Shown: positions 1 through 13,600 of the stretch, in pieces | Layout of the letters: each line of letters starts with the position of its first letter | How positions within the stretch are numbered: position 1 is the stretch's first letter | DNA from: Sabellastarte sp. h YS-2021 | Lineage: Eukaryota; Annelida; Polychaeta; Sabellida; Sabellidae | NCBI GenBank assembly: GCA_964017235.1 | Contig: OZ024931.1 | Coordinates: forward strand, 119,671,530 to 119,735,529 | Direction of reading: 5' to 3' | Length of the DNA: 64,000 nucleotides | Notes under the pieces: generated by a model | The model's input: only the letters and a program-made list of their open reading frames with translations | Database searches by the model: none | What the model was told of the DNA's origin: nothing | Program-made: the position numbers and the translations under genes

Positions 1-15
1 CCCCCCATGTGGGGG

Positions 16-701
16 TTATGTCAAGTATATCATAATGTATCAAATCTGAAGCCCAAAATTAATTTCATTCATGTTTTGACAATAAAAGAGGACCTTTTAG
101 GCGCATTTGGAGCATTACATCTCTGAACAGAAATAATTTAACCCAAATAGGGCTGTTAAATGGTCAAAAATAGATGCATAACAGCCCCAATGAGTACAAA
201 ATGTTGGTCTATAATCCTGAAATTTGGCCAGAAAATCCTCTGTAACTAGCTAAATCTGACTACACAGGTTTTAGGATTACATCTGGTATAGCAGTGACTA
301 CTGGTGTGGTATTTGGACTCCAGCAGGCCTGTAATATGCCTGCTGGGGGTGCATTAAGATATACTCATATCTTGCCCAATCAGACAGATGTAAGGCTCTA
401 AACCATATTTCTCGCGAGAGTGGGAGCCACTTAGAGAGAATTGAGTAGTGTATTCCTTAAGAAATACACACCAAGCTCAAAATACATGTCTTGGGAGTGC
501 ATGTAGCGAGGTACCACTAAATGGCAATTCAGCCCAAAACACCCCTTAAAGCTGTTATATCTGGCTCAAATTTTCACAGAAAATTCAGTTTATACCAGAG
601 AATAAAAGTGTATTGGTATGAACCACTCGAGAGCCATATTAGGAATTTCAGTTCCGGGGTGTGGGGCTGGTCTGCCCCCCCCCCCCCCCCCCATGTGGGG
701 G
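16..701 (+). repeat. Satellite monomer A1, complete, 686 bp
   Basis: This is the only complete A-type monomer in the window. It is delimited by the TTATGTCAAG that follows the C-run/ATGTGGGGG block on each side. The 10 bp excess over the B monomer is accounted for by +12 C in the C tract, +1 T within the ATG-G run, and three single-base deletions elsewhere. It carries the full palindrome TCTCGCGAGA at 410-419, where B has TCTCGCGAGT. Confidence 0.93.
675..692 (+). repeat. Poly-C tract, 18 bases
   Basis: An uninterrupted run of 18 C precedes ATGTGGGGG. The homologous place in B monomers has C6 (rarely C5 or C7) before ATGGGGGG. The window opens inside what is probably another such tract (bases 1-6 are C). 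This is homopolymer expansion by slippage. The exact length should be treated with caution because long C runs are error-prone in all sequencing chemistries. Confidence 0.9.
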
Positions 702-1325
702 TTATGTCAAGTATATCATAATGTATCAAATCTGAAGCCCAAAATTAATTTCATTCATGTTTTGACAATAAAAGAGGACCTTTTAGGCGCATTTGGAGCA
801 TTACATCTCTGAACAGAAATAATTTAACCCCAATAGGGCTGTTAAATGGTCAAAAATAGATGCATAACAGCCCCAATGAGTACAAAATGTTGGTCTATAA
901 TCCTGAAATTTGGCCAGAAAATCCTCTGTAACTAGCTAAATCTGACTACACAGGTTTTAGGATTACATCTGGTATAGCAGTGACTACTGGTGTGGTATTT
1001 GGACTCCAGCAGGCCTGTAATATGCCTGCTGGGGGTGCATTAAGATATACTCATATCTTGCCCAATCAGACAGATGTAAGGCTCTAAACCATATTTCTCG
1101 CGAGAGTGGGAGCCACTTAGAGAGAATTGAGTAGTGTATTCCTTAAGAAATACACACCAAGCTCAAAATACATGTCTTGGGAGTGCATGTAGCGAGGTAC
1201 CACTAAATGGCAATTCAGCCCAAAACACCCCTTAAAGCTGTTATATCTGGCTCAAATTTTCACAGAAAATTCAGTTTATACCAGAGAATAAAAGTGTATT
1301 GGTATGAACCACTCGAGAGCCATAT
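702..1325 (+). repeat. Satellite monomer A2, truncated by assembly gap
   Basis: This is the second A-type monomer, 624 bp present. It is interrupted by the N run about 35 bp before its next long C tract would be expected (from 675 + 686 = 1361). It is otherwise collinear with A1, including TCTCGCGAGA at 1096-1105. The truncation is an assembly break, not a biological end. Confidence 0.92.
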
Positions 1326-1525
1326 NNNNNNNNNNNNNNNNNNNNNNNNNNNNNNNNNNNNNNNNNNNNNNNNNNNNNNNNNNNNNNNNNNNNNNNNNNN
1401 NNNNNNNNNNNNNNNNNNNNNNNNNNNNNNNNNNNNNNNNNNNNNNNNNNNNNNNNNNNNNNNNNNNNNNNNNNNNNNNNNNNNNNNNNNNNNNNNNNNN
1501 NNNNNNNNNNNNNNNNNNNNNNNNN
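1326..1525. other. Assembly gap, 200 N
   Basis: The sequence is exactly 200 N, a round placeholder length of the kind used for scaffold joins. The left side stops at monomer position 624 (A numbering) and the right side resumes at position 542 (B numbering). If the array kept its register, the missing length would be about 603 bp plus a whole number of 676 bp units, so 200 is not the true size. The left side is A-type and the right side is B-type, so the A/B junction lies in the gap or the two contigs are not truly adjacent. Confidence 0.98.
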
Positions 1526-1660
1526 GTTATATCTGGCTCAAATTTTCACAGAAAATTCAGTTTATACCAGAGAATAAAATTGTATTGGTCTGAACCACTC
1601 GAGAGCCATTTTAGGAATTTCAGTTCCGGGGTGTGGGGCTGGTCTGCCCCCCATGGGGGG
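1526..1660 (+). repeat. Partial B monomer after the gap
   Basis: These are the last 135 bp of a B monomer (from GTTATATCTGG to the C6-ATG-G6 block). It carries the B-type bases in AAAATTG, GGTCTGAACC and CCATTTTAGG where A has AAAAGTG, GGTATGAACC and CCATATTAGG, so it is not an overlapping copy of the sequence just before the gap. Confidence 0.93.
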
Positions 1661-4600
1661 TTATGTCAAGTATATCATAATGTATCAAATCTGAAGACCA
1701 AAATTAATTTCAGTTATGTTTTGACAATAAAAGATGACATTTTAGGCGCATTTGGAGCATTACATCTCTGAACAGAAATTATTTAACCCAAATAGGGCTG
1801 TTAAATGGTCAAAAGTAGATGCGTAACAGCCCCAATGAGAACAAAATGTTGGTCTATAATCCTGAAATTTGGCCAGAAAATCCTCTGTAATTAGCTAAAT
1901 CTGACTGCACAGGTTTCAGGATTACATCTGGTATAGCAGTGACTACTTGTGTGGTATTTGGACTCCAGCAGGCCTGTAATATGCCTGCTGGGGGGTGCAT
2001 TAACATATACTCATATTTTGCCCAATCAGACAGATGTAAGGCTCTAAACCACATTTCTCGCGAGTGTGGGAGCCACTTAGAGAGAATTAAGTAGTGTATT
2101 CCTTAAGAAATACACACCAAGCTCAAAATACATGTCTTGGGAGTGCATGTAGCGAGGGTACCACTAAATGGCAATTCAGCCCCAAAACACCCCTTAAGGC
2201 TGTTATATCTGGCTCAAATTTTCACAGAAAATTCAGTTTATACCAGAGAATAAAATTGTATTGGTCTGAACCACTCGAGAGCCATTTTAGGAATTTCAGT
2301 TCCGGGGTGTGGGGCTGGTCTGCCCCCATGGGGGGTTATGTCAAGTATATCATAATGTATCAAATCTGAAGACCAAAATTAATTTCAGTTATGTTTTGAC
2401 AATAAAAGATGACATTTTAGGCGCATTTGGAGCATTACATCTCTGAACAGAAATTATTTAACCCAAATAGGGCTGTTAAATGGTCAAAAATAGATGCGTA
2501 ACAGCCCCAATGAGAACAAAATGTTGGTCTATAATCCTGAAATTTGGCCAGAAAATCCTCTGTAACTAGCTAAATCTGACTGCACAGGTTTCAGGATTAC
2601 ATCTGGTATAGCAGTGACTACTTGTGTGGTATTTGGACTCCAGCAGGCCTGTAATATGCCTGCTGGGGGGTGCATTAACATATACTCATATTTTGCCCAA
2701 TCAGACAGATGTAAGGCTCTAAACCACATTTCTCGCGAGTGTGGGAGCCACTTAGAGAGAATTAAGTAGTGTATTCCTTAAGAAATACACACCAAGCTCA
2801 AAATACATGTCTTGGGAGTGCATGTAGCGAGGGTACCACTAAATGGCAATTCAGCCCCAAAACACCCCTTAAGGCTGTTATATCTGGCTCAAATTTTCAC
2901 AGAAAATTCAGTTTATACCAGAGAATAAAATTGTATTGGTCTGAACCACTCGAGAGCCATTTTAGGAATTTCAGTTCCGGGGTGTGGGGCTGGTCTGCCC
3001 CCCATGGGGGGTTATGTCAAGTATATCATAATGTATCAAATCTGAAGACCAAAATTAATTTCAGTTATGTTTTGACAATAAAAGATGACATTTTAGGCGC
3101 ATTTGGAGCATTACATCTCTGAACAGAAATTATTTAACCCAAATAGGGCTGTTAAATGGTCAAAAGTAGATGCGTAACAGCCCCAATGAGAACAAAATGT
3201 TGGTCTATAATCCTGAAATTTGGCCAGAAAATCCTCTGTAATTAGCTAAATCTGACTGCACAGGTTTCAGGATTACATCTGGTATAGCAGTGACTACTTG
3301 TGTGGTATTTGGACTCCAGCAGGCCTGTAATATGCCTGCTGGGGGGTGCATTAACATATACTCATATTTTGCCCAATCAGACAGATGTAAGGCTCTAAAC
3401 CACATTTCTCGCGAGTGTGGGAGCCACTCAGAGAGAATTAAGTAGTGTATTCCTTAAGAAATACACACCAAGCTCAAAATACATGTCTTGGGAGTGCATG
3501 TAGCGAGGGTACCACTAAATGGCAATTCAGCCCCAAAACACCCCTTAAGGCTGTTATATCTGGCTCAAATTTTCACAGAAAATTCAGTTTATACCAGAGA
3601 ATAAAATTGTATTGGTCTGAACCACTCGAGAGCCATTTTAGGAATTTCAGTTCCGGGGTGTGGGGCTGGTCTGCCCCCCATGGGGGGTTATGTCAAGTAT
3701 ATCATAATGTATCAAATCTGAAGACCAAAATTAATTTCAGTTATGTTTTGACAATAAAAGATGACATTTTAGGCGCATTTGGAGCATTACATCTCTGAAC
3801 AGAAATTATTTAACCCAAATAGGGCTGTTAAATGGTCAAAAATAGATGCGTAACAGCCCCAATGAGAACAAAATGTTGGTCTATAATCCTGAAATTTGGC
3901 CAGAAAATCCTCTGTAACTAGCTAAATCTGACTGCACAGGTTTCAGGATTACATCTGGTATAGCAGTGACTACTTGTGTGGTATTTGGACTCCAGCAGGC
4001 CTGTAATATGCCTGCTGGGGGGTGCATTAACATATACTCATATTTTGCCCAATCAGACAGATGTAAGGCTCTAAACCACATTTCTCGCGAGTGTGGGAGC
4101 CACTTAGAGAGAATTAAGTAGTGTATTCCTTAAGAAATACACACCAAGCTCAAAATACATGTCTTGGGAGTGCATGTAGCGAGGGTACCACTAAATGGCA
4201 ATTCAGCCCCAAAACACCCCTTAAGGCTGTTATATCTGGCTCAAATTTTCACAGAAAATTCAGTTTATACCAGAGAATAAAATTGTATTGGTCTGAACCA
4301 CTCGAGAGCCATTTTAGGAATTTCAGTTCCGGGGTGTGGGGCTGGTCTGCCCCCCATGGGGGGTTATGTCAAGTATATCATAATGTATCAAATCTGAAGA
4401 CCAAAATTAATTTCAGTTATGTTTTGACAATAAAAGATGACATTTTAGGCGCATTTGGAGCATTACATCTCTGAACAGAAATTATTTAACCCAAATAGGG
4501 CTGTTAAATGGTCAAAAGTAGATGCGTAACAGCCCCAATGAGAACAAAATGTTGGTCTATAATCCTGAAATTTGGCCAGAAAATTCTCTGTAACTAGCTA

Positions 4601-7600
4601 AATCTGACTGCACAGGTTTCAGGATTACATCTGGTATAGCAGTGACTACTTGTGTGGTATTTGGACTCCAGCAGGCCTGTAATATGCCTGCTGGGGGGTG
4701 CATTAACATATACTCATATTTTGCCCAATCAGACAGATGTAAGGCTCTAAACCACATTTCTCGCGAGTGTGGGAGCCACTCAGAGAGAATTAAGTAGTGT
4801 ATTCCTTAAGAAATACACACCAAGCTCAAAATACATGTCTTGGGAGTGCATGTAGCGAGGGTACCACTAAATGGCAATTCAGCCCCAAAACACCCCTTAA
4901 GGCTGTTATATCTGGCTCAAATTTTCACAGAAAATTCAGTTTATACCAGAGAATAAAATTGTATTGGTCTGAACCACTCGAGAGCCATTTTAGGAATTTC
5001 AGTTCCGGGGTGTGGGGCTGGTCTGCCCCCCATGGGGGGTTATGTCAAGTATATCATAATGTATCAAATCTGAAGACCAAAATTAATTTCAGTTATGTTT
5101 TGACAATAAAAGATGACATTTTAGGCGCATTTGGAGCATTACATCTCTGAACAGAAATTATTTAACCCAAATAGGGCTGTTAAATGGTCAAAAATAGATG
5201 CGTAACAGCCCCAATGAGAACAAAATGTTGGTCTATAATCCTGAAATTTGGCCAGAAAATCCTCTGTAACTAGCTAAATCTGACTGCACAGGTTTCAGGA
5301 TTACATCTGGTATAGCAGTGACTACTTGTGTGGTATTTGGACTCCAGCAGGCCTGTAATATGCCTGCTGGGGGGTGCATTAACATATACTCATATTTTGC
5401 CCAATCAGACAGATGTAAGGCTCTAAACCACATTTCTCGCGAGTGTGGGAGCCACTTAGAGAGAATTAAGTAGTGTATTCCTTAAGAAATACACACCAAG
5501 CTCAAAATACATGTCTTGGGAGTGCATGTAGCGAGGGTACCACTAAATGGCAATTCAGCCCCAAAACACCCCTTAAGGCTGTTATATCTGGCTCAAATTT
5601 TCACAGAAAATTCAGTTTATACCAGAGAATAAAATTGTATTGGTCTGAACCACTCGAGAGCCATTTTAGGAATTTCAGTTCCGGGGTGTGGGGCTGGTCT
5701 GCCCCCCATGGGGGGTTATGTCAAGTATATCATAATGTATCAAATCTGAAGACCAAAATTAATTTCAGTTATGTTTTGACAATAAAAGATGACATTTTAG
5801 GCGCATTTGGAGCATTACATCTCTGAACAGAAATTATTTAACCCAAATAGGGCTGTTAAATGGTCAAAAGTAGATGCGTAACAGCCCCAATGAGAACAAA
5901 ATGTTGGTCTATAATCCTGAAATTTGGCCAGAAAATCCTCTGTAATTAGCTAAATCTGACTGCACAGGTTTCAGGATTACATCTGGTATAGCAGTGACTA
6001 CTTGTGTGGTATTTGGACTCCAGCAGGCCTGTAATATGCCTGCTGGGGGGTGCATTAACATATACTCATATTTTGCCCAATCAGACAGATGTAAGGCTCT
6101 AAACCACATTTCTCGCGAGTGTGGGAGCCACTCAGAGAGAATTAAGTAGTGTATTCCTTAAGAAATACACACCAAGCTCAAAATACATGTCTTGGGAGTG
6201 CATGTAGCGAGGGTACCACTAAATGGCAATTCAGCCCCAAAACACCCCTTAAGGCTGTTATATCTGGCTCAAATTTTCACAGAAAATTCAGTTTATACCA
6301 GAGAATAAAATTGTATTGGTCTGAACCACTCGAGAGCCATTTTAGGAATTTCAGTTCCGGGGTGTGGGGCTGGTCTGCCCCCCATGGGGGGTTATGTCAA
6401 GTATATCATAATGTATCAAATCTGAAGACCAAAATTAATTTCAGTTATGTTTTGACAATAAAAGATGACATTTTAGGCGCATTTGGAGCATTACATCTCT
6501 GAACAGAAATTATTTAACCCAAATAGGGCTGTTAAATGGTCAAAAATAGATGCGTAACAGCCCCAATGAGAACAAAATGTTGGTCTATAATCCTGAAATT
6601 TGGCCAGAAAATCCTCTGTAACTAGCTAAATCTGACTGCACAGGTTTCAGGATTACATCTGGTATAGCAGTGACTACTTGTGTGGTATTTGGACTCCAGC
6701 AGGCCTGTAATATGCCTGCTGGGGGGTGCATTAACATATACTCATATTTTGCCCAATCAGACAGATGTAAGGCTCTAAACCACATTTCTCGCGAGTGTGG
6801 GAGCCACTTAGAGAGAATTAAGTAGTGTATTCCTTAAGAAATACACACCAAGCTCAAAATACATGTCTTGGGAGTGCATGTAGCGAGGGTACCACTAAAT
6901 GGCAATTCAGCCCCAAAACACCCCTTAAGGCTGTTATATCTGGCTCAAATTTTCACAGAAAATTCAGTTTATACCAGAGAATAAAATTGTATTGGTCTGA
7001 ACCACTCGAGAGCCATTTTAGGAATTTCAGTTCCGGGGTGTGGGGCTGGTCTGCCCCCCATGGGGGGTTATGTCAAGTATATCATAATGTATCAAATCTG
7101 AAGACCAAAATTAATTTCAGTTATGTTTTGACAATAAAAGATGACATTTTAGGCGCATTTGGAGCATTACATCTCTGAACAGAAATTATTTAACCCAAAT
7201 AGGGCTGTTAAATGGTCAAAAATAGATGCGTAACAGCCCCAATGAGAACAAAATGTTGGTCTATAATCCTGAAATTTGGCCAGAAAATCCTCTGTAACTA
7301 GCTAAATCTGACTGCACAGGTTTCAGGATTACATCTGGTATAGCAGTGACTACTTGTGTGGTATTTGGACTCCAGCAGGCCTGTAATATGCCTGCTGGGG
7401 GGTGCATTAACATATACTCATATTTTGCCCAATCAGACAGATGTAAGGCTCTAAACCACATTTCTCGCGAGTGTGGGAGCCACTCAGAGAGAATTAAGTA
7501 GTGTATTCCTTAAGAAATACACACCAAGCTCAAAATACATGTCTTGGGAGTGCATGTAGCGAGGGTACCACTAAATGGCAATTCAGCCCCAAAACACCCC

Positions 7601-10600
7601 TTAAGGCTGTTATATCTGGCTCAAATTTTCACAGAAAATTCAGTTTATACCAGAGAATAAAATTGTATTGGTCTGAACCACTCGAGAGCCATTTTAGGAA
7701 TTTCAGTTCCGGGGTGTGGGGCTGGTCTGCCCCCCATGGGGGGTTATGTCAAGTATATCATAATGTATCAAATCTGAAGACCAAAATTAATTTCAGTTAT
7801 GTTTTGACAATAAAAGATGACATTTTAGGCGCATTTGGAGCATTACATCTCTGAACAGAAATTATTTAACCCAAATAGGGCTGTTAAATGGTCAAAAGTA
7901 GATGCGTAACAGCCCCAATGAGAACAAAATGTTGGTCTATAATCCTGAAATTTGGCCAGAAAATCCTCTGTAATTAGCTAAATCTGACTGCACAGGTTTC
8001 AGGATTACATCTGGTATAGCAGTGACTACTTGTGTGGTATTTGGACTCCAGCAGGCCTGTAATATGCCTGCTGGGGGGTGCATTAACATATACTCATATT
8101 TTGCCCAATCAGACAGATGTAAGGCTCTAAACCACATTTCTCGCGAGTGTGGGAGCCACTCAGAGAGAATTAAGTAGTGTATTCCTTAAGAAATACACAC
8201 CAAGCTCAAAATACATGTCTTGGGAGTGCATGTAGCGAGGGTACCACTAAATGGCAATTCAGCCCCAAAACACCCCTTAAGGCTGTTATATCTGGCTCAA
8301 ATTTTCACAGAAAATTCAGTTTATACCAGAGAATAAAATTGTATTGGTCTGAACCACTCGAGAGCCATTTTAGGAATTTCAGTTCCGGGGTGTGGGGCTG
8401 GTCTGCCCCCCATGGGGGGTTATGTCAAGTATATCATAATGTATCAAATCTGAAGACCAAAATTAATTTCAGTTATGTTTTGACAATAAAAGATGACATT
8501 TTAGGCGCATTTGGAGCATTACATCTCTGAACAGAAATTATTTAACCCAAATAGGGCTGTTAAATGGTCAAAAATAGATGCGTAACAGCCCCAATGAGAA
8601 CAAAATGTTGGTCTATAATCCTGAAATTTGGCCAGAAAATCCTCTGTAACTAGCTAAATCTGACTGCACAGGTTTCAGGATTACATCTGGTATAGCAGTG
8701 ACTACTTGTGTGGTATTTGGACTCCAGCAGGCCTGTAATATGCCTGCTGGGGGGTGCATTAACATATACTCATATTTTGCCCAATCAGACAGATGTAAGG
8801 CTCTAAACCACATTTCTCGCGAGTGTGGGAGCCACTCAGAGAGAATTAAGTAGTGTATTCCTTAAGAAATACACACCAAGCTCAAAATACATGTCTTGGG
8901 AGTGCATGTAGCGAGGGTACCACTAAATGGCAATTCAGCCCCAAAACACCCCTTAAGGCTGTTATATCTGGCTCAAATTTTCACAGAAAATTCAGTTTAT
9001 ACCAGAGAATAAAATTGTATTGGTCTGAACCACTCGAGAGCCATTTTAGGAATTTCAGTTCCGGGGTGTGGGGCTGGTCTGCCCCCCATGGGGGGTTATG
9101 TCAAGTATATCATAATGTATCAAATCTGAAGACCAAAATTAATTTCAGTTATGTTTTGACAATAAAAGATGACATTTTAGGCGCATTTGGAGCATTACAT
9201 CTCTGAACAGAAATTATTTAACCCAAATAGGGCTGTTAAATGGTCAAAAGTAGATGCGTAACAGCCCCAATGAGAACAAAATGTTGGTCTATAATCCTGA
9301 AATTTGGCCAGAAAATCCTCTGTAATTAGCTAAATCTGACTGCACAGGTTTCAGGATTACATCTGGTATAGCAGTGACTACTTGTGTGGTATTTGGACTC
9401 CAGCAGGCCTGTAATATGCCTGCTGGGGGGTGCATTAACATATACTCATATTTTGCCCAATCAGACAGATGTAAGGCTCTAAACCACATTTCTCGCGAGT
9501 GTGGGAGCCACTCAGAGAGAATTAAGTAGTGTATTCCTTAAGAAATACACACCAAGCTCAAAATACATGTCTTGGGAGTGCATGTAGCGAGGGTACCACT
9601 AAATGGCAATTCAGCCCCAAAACACCCCTTAAGGCTGTTATATCTGGCTCAAATTTTCACAGAAAATTCAGTTTATACCAGAGAATAAAATTGTATTGGT
9701 CTGAACCACTCGAGAGCCATTTTAGGAATTTCAGTTCCGGGGTGTGGGGCTGGTCTGCCCCCCATGGGGGGTTATGTCAAGTATATCATAATGTATCAAA
9801 TCTGAAGACCAAAATTAATTTCAGTTATGTTTTGACAATAAAAGATGACATTTTAGGCGCATTTGGAGCATTACATCTCTGAACAGAAATTATTTAACCC
9901 AAATAGGGCTGTTAAATGGTCAAAAATAGATGCGTAACAGCCCCAATGAGAACAAAATGTTGGTCTATAATCCTGAAATTTGGCCAGAAAATCCTCTGTA
10001 ACTAGCTAAATCTGACTGCACAGGTTTCAGGATTACATCTGGTATAGCAGTGACTACTTGTGTGGTATTTGGACTCCAGCAGGCCTGTAATATGCCTGCT
10101 GGGGGGTGCATTAACATATACTCATATTTTGCCCAATCAGACAGATGTAAGGCTCTAAACCACATTTCTCGCGAGTGTGGGAGCCACTTAGAGAGAATTA
10201 AGTAGTGTATTCCTTAAGAAATACACACCAAGCTCAAAATACATGTCTTGGGAGTGCATGTAGCGAGGGTACCACTAAATGGCAATTCAGCCCCAAAACA
10301 CCCCTTAAGGCTGTTATATCTGGCTCAAATTTTCACAGAAAATTCAGTTTATACCAGAGAATAAAATTGTATTGGTCTGAACCACTCGAGAGCCATTTTA
10401 GGAATTTCAGTTCCGGGGTGTGGGGCTGGTCTGCCCCCCATGGGGGGTTATGTCAAGTATATCATAATGTATCAAATCTGAAGACCAAAATTAATTTCAG
10501 TTATGTTTTGACAATAAAAGATGACATTTTAGGCGCATTTGGAGCATTACATCTCTGAACAGAAATTATTTAACCCAAATAGGGCTGTTAAATGGTCAAA

Positions 10601-13600
10601 AGTAGATGCGTAACAGCCCCAATGAGAACAAAATGTTGGTCTATAATCCTGAAATTTGGCCAGAAAATCCTCTGTAATTAGCTAAATCTGACTGCACAGG
10701 TTTCAGGATTACATCTGGTATAGCAGTGACTACTTGTGTGGTATTTGGACTCCAGCAGGCCTGTAATATGCCTGCTGGGGGGTGCATTAACATATACTCA
10801 TATTTTGCCCAATCAGACAGATGTAAGGCTCTAAACCACATTTCTCGCGAGTGTGGGAGCCACTCAGAGAGAATTAAGTAGTGTATTCCTTAAGAAATAC
10901 ACACCAAGCTCAAAATACATGTCTTGGGAGTGCATGTAGCGAGGGTACCACTAAATGGCAATTCAGCCCCAAAACACCCCTTAAGGCTGTTATATCTGGC
11001 TCAAATTTTCACAGAAAATTCAGTTTATACCAGAGAATAAAATTGTATTGGTCTGAACCACTCGAGAGCCATTTTAGGAATTTCAGTTCCGGGGTGTGGG
11101 GCTGGTCTGCCCCCCATGGGGGGTTATGTCAAGTATATCATAATGTATCAAATCTGAAGACCAAAATTAATTTCAGTTATGTTTTGACAATAAAAGATGA
11201 CATTTTAGGCGCATTTGGAGCATTACATCTCTGAACAGAAATTATTTAACCCAAATAGGGCTGTTAAATGGTCAAAAATAGATGCGTAACAGCCCCAATG
11301 AGAACAAAATGTTGGTCTATAATCCTGAAATTTGGCCAGAAAATCCTCTGTAACTAGCTAAATCTGACTGCACAGGTTTCAGGATTACATCTGGTATAGC
11401 AGTGACTACTTGTGTGGTATTTGGACTCCAGCAGGCCTGTAATATGCCTGCTGGGGGGTGCATTAACATATACTCATATTTTGCCCAATCAGACAGATGT
11501 AAGGCTCTAAACCACATTTCTCGCGAGTGTGGGAGCCACTCAGAGAGAATTAAGTAGTGTATTCCTTAAGAAATACACACCAAGCTCAAAATACATGTCT
11601 TGGGAGTGCATGTAGCGAGGGTACCACTAAATGGCAATTCAGCCCCAAAACACCCCTTAAGGCTGTTATATCTGGCTCAAATTTTCACAGAAAATTCAGT
11701 TTATACCAGAGAATAAAATTGTATTGGTCTGAACCACTCGAGAGCCATTTTAGGAATTTCAGTTCCGGGGTGTGGGGCTGGTCTGCCCCCCATGGGGGGT
11801 TATGTCAAGTATATCATAATGTATCAAATCTGAAGACCAAAATTAATTTCAGTTATGTTTTGACAATAAAAGATGACATTTTAGGCGCATTTGGAGCATT
11901 ACATCTCTGAACAGAAATTATTTAACCCAAATAGGGCTGTTAAATGGTCAAAAGTAGATGCGTAACAGCCCCAATGAGAACAAAATGTTGGTCTATAATC
12001 CTGAAATTTGGCCAGAAAATCCTCTGTAATTAGCTAAATCTGACTGCACAGGTTTCAGGATTACATCTGGTATAGCAGTGACTACTTGTGTGGTATTTGG
12101 ACTCCAGCAGGCCTGTAATATGCCTGCTGGGGGGTGCATTAACATATACTCATATTTTGCCCAATCAGACAGATGTAAGGCTCTAAACCACATTTCTCGC
12201 GAGTGTGGGAGCCACTCAGAGAGAATTAAGTAGTGTATTCCTTAAGAAATACACACCAAGCTCAAAATACATGTCTTGGGAGTGCATGTAGCGAGGGTAC
12301 CACTAAATGGCAATTCAGCCCCAAAACACCCCTTAAGGCTGTTATATCTGGCTCAAATTTTCACAGAAAATTCAGTTTATACCAGAGAATAAAATTGTAT
12401 TGGTCTGAACCACTCGAGAGCCATTTTAGGAATTTCAGTTCCGGGGTGTGGGGCTGGTCTGCCCCCCATGGGGGGTTATGTCAAGTATATCATAATGTAT
12501 CAAATCTGAAGACCAAAATTAATTTCAGTTATGTTTTGACAATAAAAGATGACATTTTAGGCGCATTTGGAGCATTACATCTCTGAACAGAAATTATTTA
12601 ACCCAAATAGGGCTGTTAAATGGTCAAAAATAGATGCGTAACAGCCCCAATGAGAACAAAATGTTGGTCTATAATCCTGAAATTTGGCCAGAAAATCCTC
12701 TGTAACTAGCTAAATCTGACTGCACAGGTTTCAGGATTACATCTGGTATAGCAGTGACTACTTGTGTGGTATTTGGACTCCAGCAGGCCTGTAATATGCC
12801 TGCTGGGGGGTGCATTAACATATACTCATATTTTGCCCAATCAGACAGATGTAAGGCTCTAAACCACATTTCTCGCGAGTGTGGGAGCCACTTAGAGAGA
12901 ATTAAGTAGTGTATTCCTTAAGAAATACACACCAAGCTCAAAATACATGTCTTGGGAGTGCATGTAGCGAGGGTACCACTAAATGGCAATTCAGCCCCAA
13001 AACACCCCTTAAGGCTGTTATATCTGGCTCAAATTTTCACAGAAAATTCAGTTTATACCAGAGAATAAAATTGTATTGGTCTGAACCACTCGAGAGCCAT
13101 TTTAGGAATTTCAGTTCCGGGGTGTGGGGCTGGTCTGCCCCCCATGGGGGGTTATGTCAAGTATATCATAATGTATCAAATCTGAAGACCAAAATTAATT
13201 TCAGTTATGTTTTGACAATAAAAGATGACATTTTAGGCGCATTTGGAGCATTACATCTCTGAACAGAAATTATTTAACCCAAATAGGGCTGTTAAATGGT
13301 CAAAAATAGATGCGTAACAGCCCCAATGAGAACAAAATGTTGGTCTATAATCCTGAAATTTGGCCAGAAAATCCTCTGTAACTAGCTAAATCTGACTGCA
13401 CAGGTTTCAGGATTACATCTGGTATAGCAGTGACTACTTGTGTGGTATTTGGACTCCAGCAGGCCTGTAATATGCCTGCTGGGGGGTGCATTAACATATA
13501 CTCATATTTTGCCCAATCAGACAGATGTAAGGCTCTAAACCACATTTCTCGCGAGTGTGGGAGCCACTTAGAGAGAATTAAGTAGTGTATTCCTTAAGAA

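Larger units (their letters stand above)
1..1325 (+). repeat. Satellite array, diverged subfamily A (686 bp monomer)
   Basis: This stretch is head-to-tail tandem satellite: the tail of one monomer (1-15), one whole monomer (16-701) and a third cut off by the gap (702-1325). The period is 686 bp, seen from identical landmarks at 521/1207 and 410/1096. It aligns with the 676 bp monomer to the right of the gap in the same orientation. By eye it differs at about 20 substitutions, three single-base deletions (in a G run, before GGTACC and in CAGCCC) and a C tract of 18 instead of 6. The two A copies looked nearly identical to each other; the one difference I noticed is A to C at 831. A is therefore a separately homogenised subfamily. 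No gene is present. Confidence 0.95.

Noticed and set aside
521-812. Short + strand open frames in A monomers running through the poly-C tract (poly-Pro)
   Set aside because: These are a by-product of the C18 tract; the frame depends on homopolymer length and does not exist in B copies.
1240-1611. The sequence on both sides of the gap as an unmerged contig overlap
   Set aside because: The shared 86 bp differ at subfamily-diagnostic bases (for example AAAAGTG versus AAAATTG, GGTATG versus GGTCTG), so they come from different monomers.
2769-3122. 117-residue open frame repeated in nearly every B monomer on the + strand
   Set aside because: It begins at GTG and contains no ATG at all. It is conserved only because the monomers are near-identical. 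Single-base changes in the C6/G6 tract shift it in several copies, and the A subfamily breaks it by indels. No domain or signal was recognised.
3205-3405. 66-residue open frame repeated in every B monomer on the - strand
   Set aside because: It does start with ATG, but in the A subfamily the homologous ATG is in a different context followed at once by a stop. It is short, has no recognisable domain, and the variable site at position 231 changes Ser/Asn with no sign of constraint.
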